Assembly: GCF_003095375.1 (NCBI RefSeq)
Contig: NZ_QEHR01000004.1
Span: 1-64,000, forward strand
Source of the DNA: Marixanthomonas spongiae
GTDB taxonomy: Bacteria > Bacteroidota > Bacteroidia > Flavobacteriales > Flavobacteriaceae
Length of the DNA stretch: 64,000 bases
Reading direction: 5' to 3'
Of the stretch, positions 26,114 through 35,631 are shown in pieces. The translations under genes were made by a program, and so were the position numbers. Under the pieces are notes generated by a model that had not been told where the DNA came from, did not search any database, and saw nothing but the letters and a program-made list of their open reading frames with translations. The first letter of the stretch is position 1. The number at the start of each line of letters is the position of its first letter.

Positions 26114-26281
26114 TCACAAAACTTCCAGAACAGTTTGTGCTTTCACTTGCTTGGCCGGCAGCCCGGTTTCAACTTGGTTAAAACCCATAGCTTTTAAAAT
26201 TGACCTTTCAGGGCTTTCCCGTGCAAAACCAACAAATGAAGCTAACCACAACACTATTGCCACAGCACGAATTTTATCCAT
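26114..26281 (-). CDS. Possible small secreted or membrane-anchored protein
   Basis: A 55-residue ORF reading MDKIRAVAIVLWLASFVGFA and then a charged tail that ends KAQTVLEVL. The hydrophobic N-terminus could be a signal peptide or a single membrane helix. It occupies a 367-base gap between the histidine kinase and the peptide ABC gene, on the kinase strand and 88 bases upstream of it, so the two could be co-transcribed. No family is recognised and no strong promoter is visible; it could be chance. Confidence 0.35.
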   Translation of the reverse strand: MDKIRAVAIVLWLASFVGFARESPERSILKAMGFNQVETGLPAKQVKAQTVLEVL

Positions 26282-26380
26282 AATCTATTATGCCAATAGC
26301 GTTCATTTTTTAAAGGAGTAGGCAAACTCGAAACTAGGTATGTAGGGCAAAAACCCACCCCATTCTAATGTTAAAATTGA

Positions 26381-26388
26381 TACCTTTG
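26381..26388 (+). promoter_or_regulatory. -7-like element before the peptide ABC ATPase
   Basis: TACCTTTG matches TAnnTTTG, only 6 bases before the start codon, so transcription would begin at or within the coding start. Confidence 0.35.
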
Positions 26389-26393
26389 GAAAT

Positions 26394-28079
26394 ATGAAAA
26401 ACGAATTGCTTTCGGTAACCAATCTGTCCATTTCATTTGGCACGAAAAAAGATCGGGTTGAAATTATCCACGGGGTTTCCTTTTCCATTGCCAAAAACGA
26501 AATCCTGGGCGTGGTCGGGGAGTCCGGCTCGGGAAAATCGGTCACCGCCATGGCTATCATGGGGTTGTTGCCCAAACAGAACGCCCATATTGAAGGTACT
26601 GTAAATTTTCAGGGCAACGATCTTCTGAAATTAGATTCAAAAAAAATGCGCAATCTCCGCGGAAAAGAGATCGCCATGATTTTTCAGGAACCGATGAGCG
26701 CCTTGAACCCGTCGTTAAGCTGCGGTTTTCAAGTTTCAGAAATATTACAGCATCACTTGGGCCACACGGCTTCCGAAGCAAAAAAAGAAACGCTTTCCCT
26801 TTTTAAAAAAGTAAGGCTTCCAAGACCCAAAGAACTGTACAACAGCTATCCGCACCAAATAAGCGGCGGGCAAATGCAGCGGGTCATGATCGCCATGGCC
26901 ATTGCCTGCAAACCCAAACTGCTCATTGCCGATGAACCCACAACAGCATTGGATGTTACGGTTCAAAAAGAGATTTTGGAGCTATTGAAAGAACTGCAAC
27001 AAGAAACCGGAATGAGCTTGCTGTTCATCTCCCACGATTTGGCTTTGGTTTCAGAAATTGCAGACCGGGTCCTGGTAATGTACCAAGGCGATATTGTTGA
27101 AACAAATACCGTAGCCCAGCTGTTTAAAAATCCAAAAAACGAATATACCAAGGCATTGCTGGCTTCACGCCCCACCTTGGAAAACCGCCTAGAAAAACTA
27201 CCCACTATTGCTGCTATTGCCGATAACAGTTTTGTGCCGAAAATAGAAACCGCGCAAACCCGGGCGAAACGGCATAAAACAATTTATACCAAATCCCCTT
27301 TGCTGGAAGTAAAAAACCTGAAAAAAGAATATTACAGCCATGCCGGGCTTTTTAAACCAAAACAAACCGTAAAAGCCGTGAATGACGTCAGTTTTGCCGT
27401 TTTTGAAGGTGAAACCTTAGGACTGGTAGGCGAGTCTGGTTGCGGAAAGTCCACCTTGGGAAAAACAATTTTGCAATTGGAAAAAGCCACCCAAGGCCAT
27501 ATTTTGTACCGCGGTACCGATTTGACCAAACTAACTCCTCCTGAAATACGCAAACTGCGCAAAGAGATACAGCTAATTTTTCAAGATCCCTATTCGTCTT
27601 TAAATCCGCGTATTTTAATTGGTGAAGCTCTGGTTGAACCAATGAAGGTCCACGGCATCGGTACTTCAAAAGAAGAAAGACAGAAAAAAGCCAAAGCACT
27701 ATTGGAACGGGTAGGGTTAAACGAATCGTATTTTTATCGTTATCCACACGAACTTTCGGGCGGACAGCGCCAACGGGTGGGTATTGCGCGCACCATTGCC
27801 TTGGAACCTAAACTGGTTATTTGCGACGAGTCGGTTTCTGCATTGGACATTTCGGTACAAGCCCAGGTATTGAATTTGCTGAATGAATTAAAAGACGATT
27901 TCGGTTTTACGTATATATTCATCTCGCACGACCTGGCCGTGGTAAAATACATGGCAGATCAATTGTTGGTCATGAACGATGGCAAAATAGAAGAACTTGG
28001 CGATGCCGACGAAATTTATGCCAACCCCCAAAAGGAGTACACCAAGAAACTTATCGATGCGATCCCGAAAGGGATTTAG
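26394..28079 (+). CDS. Dual-domain peptide ABC transporter ATPase (DppD-DppF/YejF-like fusion)
   Basis: A 561-residue protein with two complete ATPase domains. Domain 1 (about 1-265) has Walker [14 protein letters not shown], signature ISGGQMQR and Walker [13 protein letters not shown]. Domain 2 (about 305-561) has [20 protein letters not shown] and [12 protein letters not shown] (Asp-Glu-Ser instead of the usual Glu-Pro). Both have the oligopeptide-type C-terminal extension. The transporter's membrane and binding subunits are not in the window, so this ATPase must work with genes elsewhere. Confidence 0.93.
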   Translation: MKNELLSVTNLSISFGTKKDRVEIIHGVSFSIAKNEILGVVGESGSGKSVTAMAIMGLLPKQNAHIEGTVNFQGNDLLKLDSKKMRNLRGKEIAMIFQEPMSALNPSLSCGFQVSEILQHHLGHTASEAKKETLSLFKKVRLPRPKELYNSYPHQISGGQMQRVMIAMAIACKPKLLIADEPTTALDVTVQKEILELLKELQQETGMSLLFISHDLALVSEIADRVLVMYQGDIVETNTVAQLFKNPKNEYTKALLASRPTLENRLEKLPTIAAIADNSFVPKIETAQTRAKRHKTIYTKSPLLEVKNLKKEYYSHAGLFKPKQTVKAVNDVSFAVFEGETLGLVGESGCGKSTLGKTILQLEKATQGHILYRGTDLTKLTPPEIRKLRKEIQLIFQDPYSSLNPRILIGEALVEPMKVHGIGTSKEERQKKAKALLERVGLNESYFYRYPHELSGGQRQRVGIARTIALEPKLVICDESVSALDISVQAQVLNLLNELKDDFGFTYIFISHDLAVVKYMADQLLVMNDGKIEELGDADEIYANPQKEYTKKLIDAIPKGI

Positions 28080-28307
28080 GTTTCGGTGGTTTCGGTACAT
28101 TTTTTATACCATTGCGCTGCAATGATCCAAAAAACACTCAACCACCTTATGTATTGCTTTTAAATCACCTAAAACATTGATTGGTTCGCTACTACTGTAT
28201 TTTTATTCAAAAACCAACTTTAAGGTGATTGAGTGATTTTAATAACGATACGAAGTAGCAGTTTTAAAATTATACCGAAATCACCGAATTGAAGAAAGTA
28301 AAAACAC

Positions 28308-28343
28308 AAAAAAACCCGTTCTAACCTCACAAAGAACGGGTTT
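28308..28343 (-). terminator. Strong terminator, minus strand
   Basis: AAACCCGTTCT and AGAACGGGTTT form a perfect 11-bp stem around a 10-base loop. On the minus strand it runs into seven T (28308-28314), on the plus strand into only three, so it mainly ends leftward transcripts, fitting the small gene at 28405-28494. Confidence 0.75.
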
Positions 28344-28404
28344 AATATGTTGAATCATTGCAGATTCGGGGAATAATTAGCAACTTGATGGCTGCTAATG
28401 GTAA

Positions 28405-28494
28405 TTAAGCCAGCAAAAAAACTTTCTTTGCTACGTACATTACATTTTTAACCAATTGAAAGGTATCTTTTAGTGTATTAACTGTGTTTTTCAT
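28405..28494 (-). CDS. Putative 29-residue small protein
   Basis: An ORF reading MKNTVNTLKDTFQLVKNVMY and then VAKKVFLLA, with an amphipathic helix pattern and four positive charges in its last 15 residues. It lies alone in a 615-base gap, on the same strand as the strong terminator 60 bases downstream. The strand and distance suggest a small, independently terminated transcript; the peptide may be membrane-active or regulatory, or the transcript itself may be an sRNA. No exact TAnnTTTG element was found upstream, and no family is recognised. Confidence 0.45.
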   Translation of the reverse strand: MKNTVNTLKDTFQLVKNVMYVAKKVFLLA

Positions 28495-28642
28495 AAGTTA
28501 GGTTTTAGTTGGTTAATCACGTTTGGGACAGCTAATATGAACATAAACTTTTAAATAAGTCGATTAAAAACATATTAATTCGATGAAATGCATAAATATT
28601 TAACATTTCATCCTTAGTTGAGTTATTTCTTATCATTAAGCC

Positions 28643-28669
28643 AAAAAAAACCGATGCTCAAGCACCGGT
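28643..28669 (-). terminator. Terminator of the CoA-transferase operon
   Basis: On the minus strand ACCGGTGC-TTGA-GCATCGGT folds into an 8-bp stem with one G-T pair followed by eight T. It ends 25 bases past the subunit B stop. A run of T on the plus side makes it bidirectional. Confidence 0.8.
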
Positions 28670-28694
28670 GATTTTTTTCAATAAGTTGGGTTTA

Positions 28695-29351
28695 TTAAAG
28701 CTCTATTTCCGGGATATCGCCGTTCACCACGATATCACCTTCGGTCGCTTCTTTAATTTCGGCTATGCTCACGCCGGGAGCGCGTTCCAGCACATGAAAA
28801 GCATTGTCCTTAACTTCCAGTACGGCGAGATTGGTTACGATCTTCTTTACGCACGCCACGCCGGTTAACGGCAAGGTGCATTCTTTTAACAGTTTTGAAT
28901 TCCCGGCTCTATTGGTGTGCATCATAGCGACGATAATGTTTTCGGCCGATGCTACCAAGTCCATCGCACCGCCCATTCCTTTTACCATTTTTCCGGGTAT
29001 TTTCCAGTTGGCGATGTTCCCATTCTGGGCCACTTCCATAGAACCTAAAATGGTCAAATCTACGTGCTGCCCCCGGATCATGGAAAAACTCATGGCCGAA
29101 TCGAAAAAGGAAGCGCCCGGCAAGGCAGTAATGGTTTGTTTGCCGGCGTTGATTAAATCTGGGTCTTCTTCCCCCTCAAAAGGGAACGGACCCATGCCCA
29201 AAATACCATTTTCACTTTGGAATTCCACCTGTATGTCGTCACGTACAAAATTGGCAACCAAGGTAGGAATGCCAATCCCCAGGTTTACGTAGTACCCGTC
29301 TTTAACTTCTTTTGCAATGCGCTGTGCTATTTGTTCTTTATTTAATGACAT
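28695..29351 (-). CDS. 3-oxoacid CoA-transferase subunit B
   Basis: A 218-residue beta subunit that moves CoA between succinyl-CoA and acetoacetate (SCOT type). The catalytic glutamate is in QSENGILGMGP (Glu47). Glycine-rich segments GLGIPTLV-like and GAMDLVASAENIIV are as expected. The start codon overlaps the subunit A stop in TAATG, so the two subunits are translationally coupled. The operon ends in a strong terminator. Confidence 0.94.
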   Translation of the reverse strand: MSLNKEQIAQRIAKEVKDGYYVNLGIGIPTLVANFVRDDIQVEFQSENGILGMGPFPFEGEEDPDLINAGKQTITALPGASFFDSAMSFSMIRGQHVDLTILGSMEVAQNGNIANWKIPGKMVKGMGGAMDLVASAENIIVAMMHTNRAGNSKLLKECTLPLTGVACVKKIVTNLAVLEVKDNAFHVLERAPGVSIAEIKEATEGDIVVNGDIPEIEL

Positions 29352-30052
29352 TATTTCTTAGGTCTAACGGTTCGTTGTTCAATTCTTTTTTCATAATCCT
29401 TTCCTTGGAAAATGCGCTGCACAAATATCCCCGGAATGTGAATTTGGTTAGGGTCCAATTCGCCAGCTGGCACCAATTCTTCCACTTCGGCAACGGTAAT
29501 GTTGGCGGCACCACACATAATAGGGTTAAAATTTCGGGCTGTCCCTTTAAAGATCAAGTTTCCGGCCTCATCACCTTTCCAAGCTTTTACAAAGGCAAAG
29601 TCGGCTTTAAAAGCACGTTCCATGACGTACATTTTACCGTCAAATTCTCGGGTTTCTTTACCTTCGGCCACCTCCGTTCCATAGCCGGCGGGGGTAAAAA
29701 ACGCCGGGATTCCGCTTTGTGCAGCTTGGCAACGTTGTGCTAAGGTTCCCTGCGGAATGAGCTCCACTTCCATCTCCCCGCTTAACATTTGCCGTTCAAA
29801 TTCTTTATTTTCCCCTACATAAGAGGAAATCATTTTTTTTATTTGGTGCTTTTTTAAAAGCAGTCCCAACCCAAAATCGTCCACGCCTGCATTGTTGGAT
29901 ATGCACGTTACGTTTTGAACGTTTTTGCGCACTAATTCTTTAATAGCATTTTCAGGGATACCGCTTAAACCAAAGCCTCCGAGCATAAAAGTCATATTGT
30001 CTTCAATACCTTCGCACGCTTCTTCAACGCTTGAAACCGTTTTATTGATCAT
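29351..30052 (-). CDS. 3-oxoacid CoA-transferase subunit A
   Basis: A 233-residue alpha subunit, first gene of the pair. It contains the CoA-binding [15 protein letters not shown] motif near the N-terminus, [15 protein letters not shown] and [11 protein letters not shown], all typical of ScoA/AtoD. It lets the cell interconvert ketone-body CoA esters, linking with the crotonase at 23.7 kb in short-chain acyl-CoA metabolism (inferred). Confidence 0.94.
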   Translation of the reverse strand: MINKTVSSVEEACEGIEDNMTFMLGGFGLSGIPENAIKELVRKNVQNVTCISNNAGVDDFGLGLLLKKHQIKKMISSYVGENKEFERQMLSGEMEVELIPQGTLAQRCQAAQSGIPAFFTPAGYGTEVAEGKETREFDGKMYVMERAFKADFAFVKAWKGDEAGNLIFKGTARNFNPIMCGAANITVAEVEELVPAGELDPNQIHIPGIFVQRIFQGKDYEKRIEQRTVRPKK

Positions 30053-30130
30053 TGTTTTTTATTTTTCAGAAAATTACAAAATTTGCCGCAGAAAGCCTTC
30101 AGAAGACAGCGGCATTTTTGAAAAAGCATA

Positions 30131-30159
30131 AAAAAACCGACTCCTTATAGGAATCGGTT
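30131..30159 (-). terminator. Terminator of the ricT-gldH-PBP1A operon
   Basis: On the minus strand ACCGATTCC-TATAA-GGAGTCGGT forms a 9-bp stem with one mismatch, followed by seven T. It lies about 10 bases past the PBP1A stop codon. Confidence 0.75.
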
Positions 30160-30169
30160 TTTCAATTTC

Positions 30170-32503
30170 TTAAAAATCGAGCTCATCGGGCACCTCATCG
30201 GTCTCTTGATTATTTTCTTTCCACTGCGAACAATCTGTTTGGATTGACAAGCGGGAAGGCCGCTTAAAGTTTTCATCGGAAACGTTCAACTCGTCATCGG
30301 CGAGGCATTTTTTCATATAAATGGCCCATATAGGTAGGGCCATGGTCGCTCCTTGCCCATAAGCCGTACTCCTGAAGTGCGTGGCCCGGTCTTCACCTCC
30401 AACCCAAACGCCGGTTACAAGGTTGGGCACCATACCCATAAACCAGCCGTCACTGTTGTTTTGAGAAGTTCCTGTTTTACCCGCAATGGGGTTTTTAAAA
30501 TCGTACGGATAACCGGTAATGACATCTTTGTACAAATGTCCGCCACGCCAAGTGCCTCGCAGCCTGCTGCCCGAACCAGATTGCACCACTCCCTGCATAA
30601 GGCTCACGGTTACATAAGCTGTTTCATCGCTGATGACGTCTTTGGTTTCAGGTACATTTTGGAATAGAACAGTTCCGTTTTTATCTTCAATTCGCTGGAT
30701 GAGCGTGGGTTTTACATATACCCCTTCGTTGGCAAACACACTGTAGGCGCCCACCATTTCGTAGAGGGAAACATCGGGGGTTCCCAAGGCGATGGATGGA
30801 GCGGGGGGCATATCTTCAGTTTCCACCCCCATTTTTGAAACCAGCTCGATTACCGGGCTTGGTCCTACCCGGTCTATCAAACGAGCAGTAACGGTGTTGA
30901 TGGAACGTGCCAAAGCTTCCTTTAAGGTGACCATGCCGCCGTATTTTCCACCGGAATTCCTGGGCGTCCACGGTTCTAAAAGGCCGTATTTGCCCGCTTC
31001 AATGGTATATTGCGTATTGGGCAAAGTATCGCAGGGCGACATATGCATCTGGTCTATCGCGGTGGCATACACAAAAGGTTTGAAAGTCGAGCCTATCTGG
31101 CGTTGCCCGGTCTTGACCATATCGTACTTAAAATGTTTGTAATCAATACCGCCTACCCAAGCTTTCACTTCGCCCGTTTGCGGGGTCATGGACATCAGCG
31201 AGGCCCGCAGGAATTTTTTGTAATACCGAATGGAATCCAAAGGCGTCATAATGGTATCGATGGCGTTGTTCTCGGCTGTCCAAGAAAAAACGCGCATAGG
31301 AACCTTTTTCTTGAAACTGGCAATAATTTCTTCTTTGTCCTTGCCTTGTCTTTCCATTTCGCGCCAGCGGTCGCTTCGGCGCATGGCCGAATTCATAATC
31401 TGTTCGGTTTCTTTTTTGGTAATATCACGGAATGGAGCCGTTTTGTTTTTTTTGTTCTGGCTGTTAAATTCTTTTTGAAGGTTTTTCATGTGCATATCCA
31501 CCGCTTCTTCAGCATATTGCTGCATTTTGGAATCTATGGTGGTATATACCTTTAGGCCGTCGCTATAGATATTGTAAAGCGAACCATCGGTTTTTGGGTT
31601 TTCCTTGATCCAGTCTGCCATAAAAGCACGGGCGTATTCCCTGAAATAGGTAGCAATCCCTTCGTCATGGCCTTGTGGCGTATATTGTATGTTTAGTGGC
31701 AAAGCTTGAAGGGAGTCTTTTACGCTTTCGGTAATGTAATCGTACTTTTCCATTTGTGAAAGCACCACGTTCCGGCGTTCTTTTACCAATTGAGGTCTTC
31801 GCAGAGGGTTGTAGAGCGAGGAGTTTTTAAACATCCCGACCAGCATAGCCGACTCTGCCGTAGTGAGTTCGGACGGGTTTTTATCGAAATAGATACTGGC
31901 AGCCGACTCAATGCCCACAGCTTGGTTGAGGAAATCGTACTCGTTAAAGTACATGGTAACTATTTCTTCTTTGGTATAACGGCGCTCCAAACGGGTGGCG
32001 ATCACCCATTCTTTTATTTTCTGTATGGCGCGTTCCAGTTTATTATCTGAAACTTGCTCGGTAAAAAACAGCTTGGCCAACTGTTGGGTAATGGTACTGG
32101 CCCCACCTCTGCTACCCAAAAAAACAGCAGCCCTTACCGTTCCTTTGGCATCGATACCGGAATGTTGATAATAGCGGGCATCTTCGGTTGCAATCAAGGC
32201 GTTTACCAAATGATCCGGCAACTCTTCATATTTAACAGGCGTTCGGTTTTCCTTGTAGAATTTCCCCAATGTTTTGCCATCAGTGGATATAATTTCGGTA
32301 GCGAGGTTTTTTTCGGGGTTTTCAAGGCTGGTTTCATCTGGCAAACTTCCGAAGAACCCCCAAGAAGCGAAGAGAAAAATTAAAATCACCAATAATATGC
32401 CCACACCGAATAGTTTCCAAAAGGTTTTAATGTGCCTTCTGGTATCGTCTTGTTGTTTTTTCGGCTTTTTTGTAGCCGGTTTCTTAGCTTTCTGTTTTGC
32501 CAT
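30170..32503 (-). CDS. Class A penicillin-binding protein 1A
   Basis: A 777-residue bifunctional peptidoglycan synthase. A Lys-rich cytosolic tail (1-30) and one membrane helix (about 32-52) are followed by the glycosyltransferase domain (catalytic Glu in ATEDARYYQHSG, ASTITQQLAKLFF), then the transpeptidase domain with the SxxK nucleophile in GSTFKPF, SxN in RSINT and KTG in AGKTGTSQNNSDGW. Complete, so active in both steps. The gene follows gldH after a single base in a three-gene operon with ricT. Confidence 0.95.
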   Translation of the reverse strand: MAKQKAKKPATKKPKKQQDDTRRHIKTFWKLFGVGILLVILIFLFASWGFFGSLPDETSLENPEKNLATEIISTDGKTLGKFYKENRTPVKYEELPDHLVNALIATEDARYYQHSGIDAKGTVRAAVFLGSRGGASTITQQLAKLFFTEQVSDNKLERAIQKIKEWVIATRLERRYTKEEIVTMYFNEYDFLNQAVGIESAASIYFDKNPSELTTAESAMLVGMFKNSSLYNPLRRPQLVKERRNVVLSQMEKYDYITESVKDSLQALPLNIQYTPQGHDEGIATYFREYARAFMADWIKENPKTDGSLYNIYSDGLKVYTTIDSKMQQYAEEAVDMHMKNLQKEFNSQNKKNKTAPFRDITKKETEQIMNSAMRRSDRWREMERQGKDKEEIIASFKKKVPMRVFSWTAENNAIDTIMTPLDSIRYYKKFLRASLMSMTPQTGEVKAWVGGIDYKHFKYDMVKTGQRQIGSTFKPFVYATAIDQMHMSPCDTLPNTQYTIEAGKYGLLEPWTPRNSGGKYGGMVTLKEALARSINTVTARLIDRVGPSPVIELVSKMGVETEDMPPAPSIALGTPDVSLYEMVGAYSVFANEGVYVKPTLIQRIEDKNGTVLFQNVPETKDVISDETAYVTVSLMQGVVQSGSGSRLRGTWRGGHLYKDVITGYPYDFKNPIAGKTGTSQNNSDGWFMGMVPNLVTGVWVGGEDRATHFRSTAYGQGATMALPIWAIYMKKCLADDELNVSDENFKRPSRLSIQTDCSQWKENNQETDEVPDELDF

Positions 32504-32504
32504 G

Positions 32505-32990
32505 TTATTGTTGTTGCGATGCTTCTTCTATGCTGTAGCCCACATCTGTAATGCCTTTCAATTTGGTAACGCCTTCCACCTCACCGTTATTGCGTACGGC
32601 TTGCATAATGCGAAGTGTGTAGGTTCCTTCCTCAGGAAAACGCACACCTTCCCGGAACCAAAATTTGTTTTCTTTCAAGTTCCCAATGCCTTCGCCCAAC
32701 CACTCGCCGCTTGGTTTTGCCATGCGGTACTCCAACGTGTCTTGTATGGTCTTGCCATGCGGAAACTCCATGGAAACAATTAAAAATAGGTTGTTAAAGC
32801 GATAGTCGTTTGTATTGCGAAGGTGTAAAAACACATTGTACTGCTTTAACGAATCCAACTGTGGAATGGTAAACGAAATGGTATCGTTTTTATCCCAATA
32901 ATTGGGCAACGATTGGGTGTCGCTCATAACGGCATCGGTATTGCACGAGGCCAATGCCACTGCCATTGCAATAAAAAACAGCTTACGCAT
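32505..32990 (-). CDS. gldH: Gliding motility lipoprotein GldH
   Basis: A 161-residue lipoprotein (lipobox LASC, Cys16) matching GldH, needed for gliding motility in Flavobacterium. NYWDKNDTISFTIPQLDS and the YNVFLHLRNTNDYRFNNLFL segment are characteristic. It overlaps the upstream ricT end by 8 bases and is separated from PBP1A by one base (TAA-C-ATG), so the three genes are one operon, an order seen in many flavobacteria. This ties the operon to the cell envelope. Confidence 0.93.
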   Translation of the reverse strand: MRKLFFIAMAVALASCNTDAVMSDTQSLPNYWDKNDTISFTIPQLDSLKQYNVFLHLRNTNDYRFNNLFLIVSMEFPHGKTIQDTLEYRMAKPSGEWLGEGIGNLKENKFWFREGVRFPEEGTYTLRIMQAVRNNGEVEGVTKLKGITDVGYSIEEASQQQ

Positions 32991-34161
32991 TATTTTTTTG
33001 GTTACGGTTTTTACTTCGTTTTTTCCTTTTGTTACGGCTTTTACGGCGTTTGTTTCTCTTTTTTCCTCTTGGTTTATCGAATCGTGTTAAACTATCTTGA
33101 CCTACGACATTGCTGAACAGTTCTTTTTTCGATTCCTGAACCTCGACCACATACTCCTCAAGGCTTGCAACTTTAGTGCCTTTTTTGTTCAGTGCAATAA
33201 TTTTATTTACATTTTCTACGGAAAGTTCCAGCCAGTTCATCCCTTCTTTTACATAAGAAAACCACATCAGTCCTTTAAAAATGTCTATTTTCTGGCATAC
33301 AGCCGGTCCTTTTTCGGTTTGTAGCTTGACGTCGGTTTTGGGAAATTCCTTTAAGGCTTCCAAGTAGGTATCCAATTCGTAATTAAGGCAGCATTTCAAC
33401 TTGCCACATTGTCCGGCGAGTTTTAATGGGTTTAACGACAATTGTTGATAGCGAGCCGCCGAGGTGGTTACCGACCTGAAATCGGTCAACCAAGTGGAGC
33501 AGCACAACTCTCGGCCACAAGAGCCAATTCCGCCCAAACGAGCAGCTTCTTGCCGAAACCCCACCTGTTTCATCTCGATGCGGGTGTTGAAAGTACGGGC
33601 AAATTCTTTGATCAATTGTCTGAAATCCACCCGTTCTTCGGCGGTGTAATAGAAAATAGCTTTAGAGCCATCGCCTTGGTATTCAATATCGCTGATTTTC
33701 ATTTTCAGCCCCAACCGAATGGCAATCTCACGGGATTGCTTTTGAATGCTGGGTTCTTTGTCTCGGCAACTTTGCCATTTATCGATGTCTTTTTGGGAGG
33801 CTTTTCGATATATTTTTGGAAGCGCATCAACGCTTAGGCGTTCGTTTTTCTTCTTCATTTGCACCCGCACCAATTCGCCGGTAAGGGTTACGATACCTAT
33901 ATCGTGACCGGGGGAAGCCTCGGTGGCAACCACATCGCCCATGCTCAAGGAAAGGTTTTCGCTATTTTGGTAAAAGTGTTTCCGTCCATTTTTAAATCGC
34001 ACTTCCACCCCTTTAAAGGGTTCCATATTATCAGGAAGTGACATGTTGGAAAGCCAATCGAACACCGTTAATTTATTACAGCCATCGGTACCGCAAGTTC
34101 CGTTGTTTTTGCATCCCTTTGGCTGTCCGTTGGCGCCCGTGGCACAGCTTGTACAGCCCAT
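32983..34161 (-). CDS. ricT: RicT/PSP1 family iron-sulfur regulatory complex subunit
   Basis: A 392-residue PSP1-domain protein. It starts with a Cys-rich segment (MGCTSCATGANGQPKGCKN, about Cys3, 6, 17, then two more by residue 28), has a PSP1 core with GSCGRELCCSTWL and QCGKLKCCLNYE, and ends in a very basic tail rich in RKKR-like residues. In Bacillus RicT joins RicA and RicF and binds iron-sulfur clusters to promote mRNA maturation; no RicA/RicF genes are visible here. The basic tail could bind RNA, though that is an inference. Confidence 0.9.
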   Translation of the reverse strand: MGCTSCATGANGQPKGCKNNGTCGTDGCNKLTVFDWLSNMSLPDNMEPFKGVEVRFKNGRKHFYQNSENLSLSMGDVVATEASPGHDIGIVTLTGELVRVQMKKKNERLSVDALPKIYRKASQKDIDKWQSCRDKEPSIQKQSREIAIRLGLKMKISDIEYQGDGSKAIFYYTAEERVDFRQLIKEFARTFNTRIEMKQVGFRQEAARLGGIGSCGRELCCSTWLTDFRSVTTSAARYQQLSLNPLKLAGQCGKLKCCLNYELDTYLEALKEFPKTDVKLQTEKGPAVCQKIDIFKGLMWFSYVKEGMNWLELSVENVNKIIALNKKGTKVASLEEYVVEVQESKKELFSNVVGQDSLTRFDKPRGKKRNKRRKSRNKRKKRSKNRNQKNNA

Positions 34162-34468
34162 ATTTATATATATTGTGCCCTTTTTCCGAAGAAAGAGGGT
34201 CGAAAATTAAACAAATGATTCAATAGGTAAAGATACCAATAATAAATTATGAATGCAGAATTCAGAAATATGAATTAAAAAGTTTCTGACCAAATAGGTG
34301 CCTGAGTGTTTTAAAAAAACAGCCGACGTTTAAAATTCAGTTGGATTTTTTACTTTTAAAATGTATAGAATGAATGTTTTAGATTTTAGAAATCCCCTCC
34401 CTAACCCTCCCCAAGAGGGAGGAAACTATTGCGTTGTTCCTCCCTTCCTTTGGAGGGGCTGGGGAGGA
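34162..34468. other. 307-base intergenic region
   Basis: No ORF of note. It holds a small stem (CCCTTTTTCC-GAAG-AAAGAGGG-like, near 34178-34200) and, at its right end, the long repeat described separately. The middle part is A/T-rich with short repeats. Confidence 0.6.
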
Positions 34469-34470
34469 TT
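34391..34470. repeat. Long imperfect inverted repeat with polypyrimidine/polypurine arms
   Basis: Two nested parts, AATCCCCTCCC...GGGAGGAA (34391-34423) and TTCCTCCC...GGGGAGGATT (34438-34470), mirror each other. They include CCTCC/GGAGG stems on each side of a short loop. This resembles the CCCTCCC-type repeat common in Bacteroidota intergenic DNA, here between ricT and trhO. Confidence 0.5.
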
Positions 34471-35500
34471 ATTTCTTAAACTTTAGTTTCTCCGACCGCC
34501 CTTTTTTAAAGATTTTGTTGCTGTTGGGAATGCCTCTTCTAAGTTTTTTCTGCTCTTCATACGGAAGCTGAATGACCTCTTTACACTGGGTACTGCAACA
34601 GGTTTCCATCGCTTTTGAACATGCCTCACATTGGATGAAAAGCAAGTGGCAAGCTTCGTTGGCACAGTTAACATGGGTGTCACAGGGGTTGCCGCATTGA
34701 TGGCAGTTGGCAATGACGTCTTCGGTAATGCGTTCGCCGCGGCGGTGATCGAACACAAAGTTTTTGCCAATGAATTTATTGTCCAACCCTTTGTTTTCCA
34801 CTTGGCGGGCATATTCAATAATGCCGCCTTCCAATTGGTACACATTTTTAAACCCTTTGTGTTTGTAATAGGCACTGGCCTTTTCGCAACGGATACCGCC
34901 AGTGCAATACATCACCAGGTTTTTGTCTTCTTTGTGGTCTTTTAAGTCTTCTTCAATAATGTCCAGTGAATCGCGAAAAGTATCCACATCGGGCGTTATG
35001 GCCCCTTGAAAATGCCCGATTTCACTTTCGTAGTGGTTTCGCATATCGACCAAAACGGTGTTGGGGTCTTCTATAAGTTTGTTGAAATGTTCGGCATCGA
35101 CGTGTACGCCTTTGTTGGTAACATCGAAGGTGTCATCGTTCAAACCATCGGCCACGATTTTTGGGCGTACTTTTACTTTCAGTTTCAGGAACGATTTCAG
35201 GTCGTGCTCTATGGCGATATTGAGCCTGACGCCCTTTAAAAAATAGATGCCATCGATAAATTCCTTAAATTTTCCGAAGTTCTTGGCCGGCACTGAAAGC
35301 TGGGCGTTGATGCCTTCGTGGGCTACGTAAATACGGCCTAAGACGTTTAGCTCGTCCCAAGCGACAAACAAATGGTTTCTGAAAAGTTCTGGATTGCCAA
35401 TTTTGGCATATTGATAAAAAGAGAGGGTCAAGCGGTCTTCTCCGGCTTGTTCCAATAAATCGGCCCGCTCTTTTGCACTTAAGGTATTGTACAGTTGCAT
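34469..35500 (-). CDS. trhO: tRNA uridine(34) hydroxylase TrhO (rhodanese-like)
   Basis: A 343-residue YceA family protein that hydroxylates U34 of tRNAs. The N-terminal ferredoxin-like domain is followed by a rhodanese domain with the active Cys199 in YCTGGIRCEKASA and a C-terminal Cys-rich zinc-like domain (CHQCGNPCDTHVNC, CEACSKAMETCCSTQCKEV). The C-terminal eight-plus cysteines are more than in E. coli TrhO. No operon partners. tRNA modification genes cluster loosely here (tRNA-Asn is far away), so no link is implied. Confidence 0.92.
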   Translation of the reverse strand: MQLYNTLSAKERADLLEQAGEDRLTLSFYQYAKIGNPELFRNHLFVAWDELNVLGRIYVAHEGINAQLSVPAKNFGKFKEFIDGIYFLKGVRLNIAIEHDLKSFLKLKVKVRPKIVADGLNDDTFDVTNKGVHVDAEHFNKLIEDPNTVLVDMRNHYESEIGHFQGAITPDVDTFRDSLDIIEEDLKDHKEDKNLVMYCTGGIRCEKASAYYKHKGFKNVYQLEGGIIEYARQVENKGLDNKFIGKNFVFDHRRGERITEDVIANCHQCGNPCDTHVNCANEACHLLFIQCEACSKAMETCCSTQCKEVIQLPYEEQKKLRRGIPNSNKIFKKGRSEKLKFKK

Positions 35501-35631
35501 GCTATACTTTTTTAGTGAAAAGAATTATAATATAATGATGTGCAAAAATACACTTTCTAACCGTGTTAACAAAAATCAAATTTTCAGGGTTTTTCCCTTT
35601 GTGGCAAAAGCAAAGAAATAGTACCTTAGCC

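Noticed and set aside
26070-26321. Plus-strand ORF of 83 codons between the kinase and the peptide ABC gene
   Set aside because: No signal, domain or promoter; the minus-strand 55-residue ORF in the same place has a more protein-like composition, though itself uncertain.
31010-31555. Long plus-strand ORF (181 codons) opposite PBP1A
   Set aside because: Antisense shadow of a GC-biased coding gene; its translation is rich in His, Arg and Phe, typical of reverse frames.
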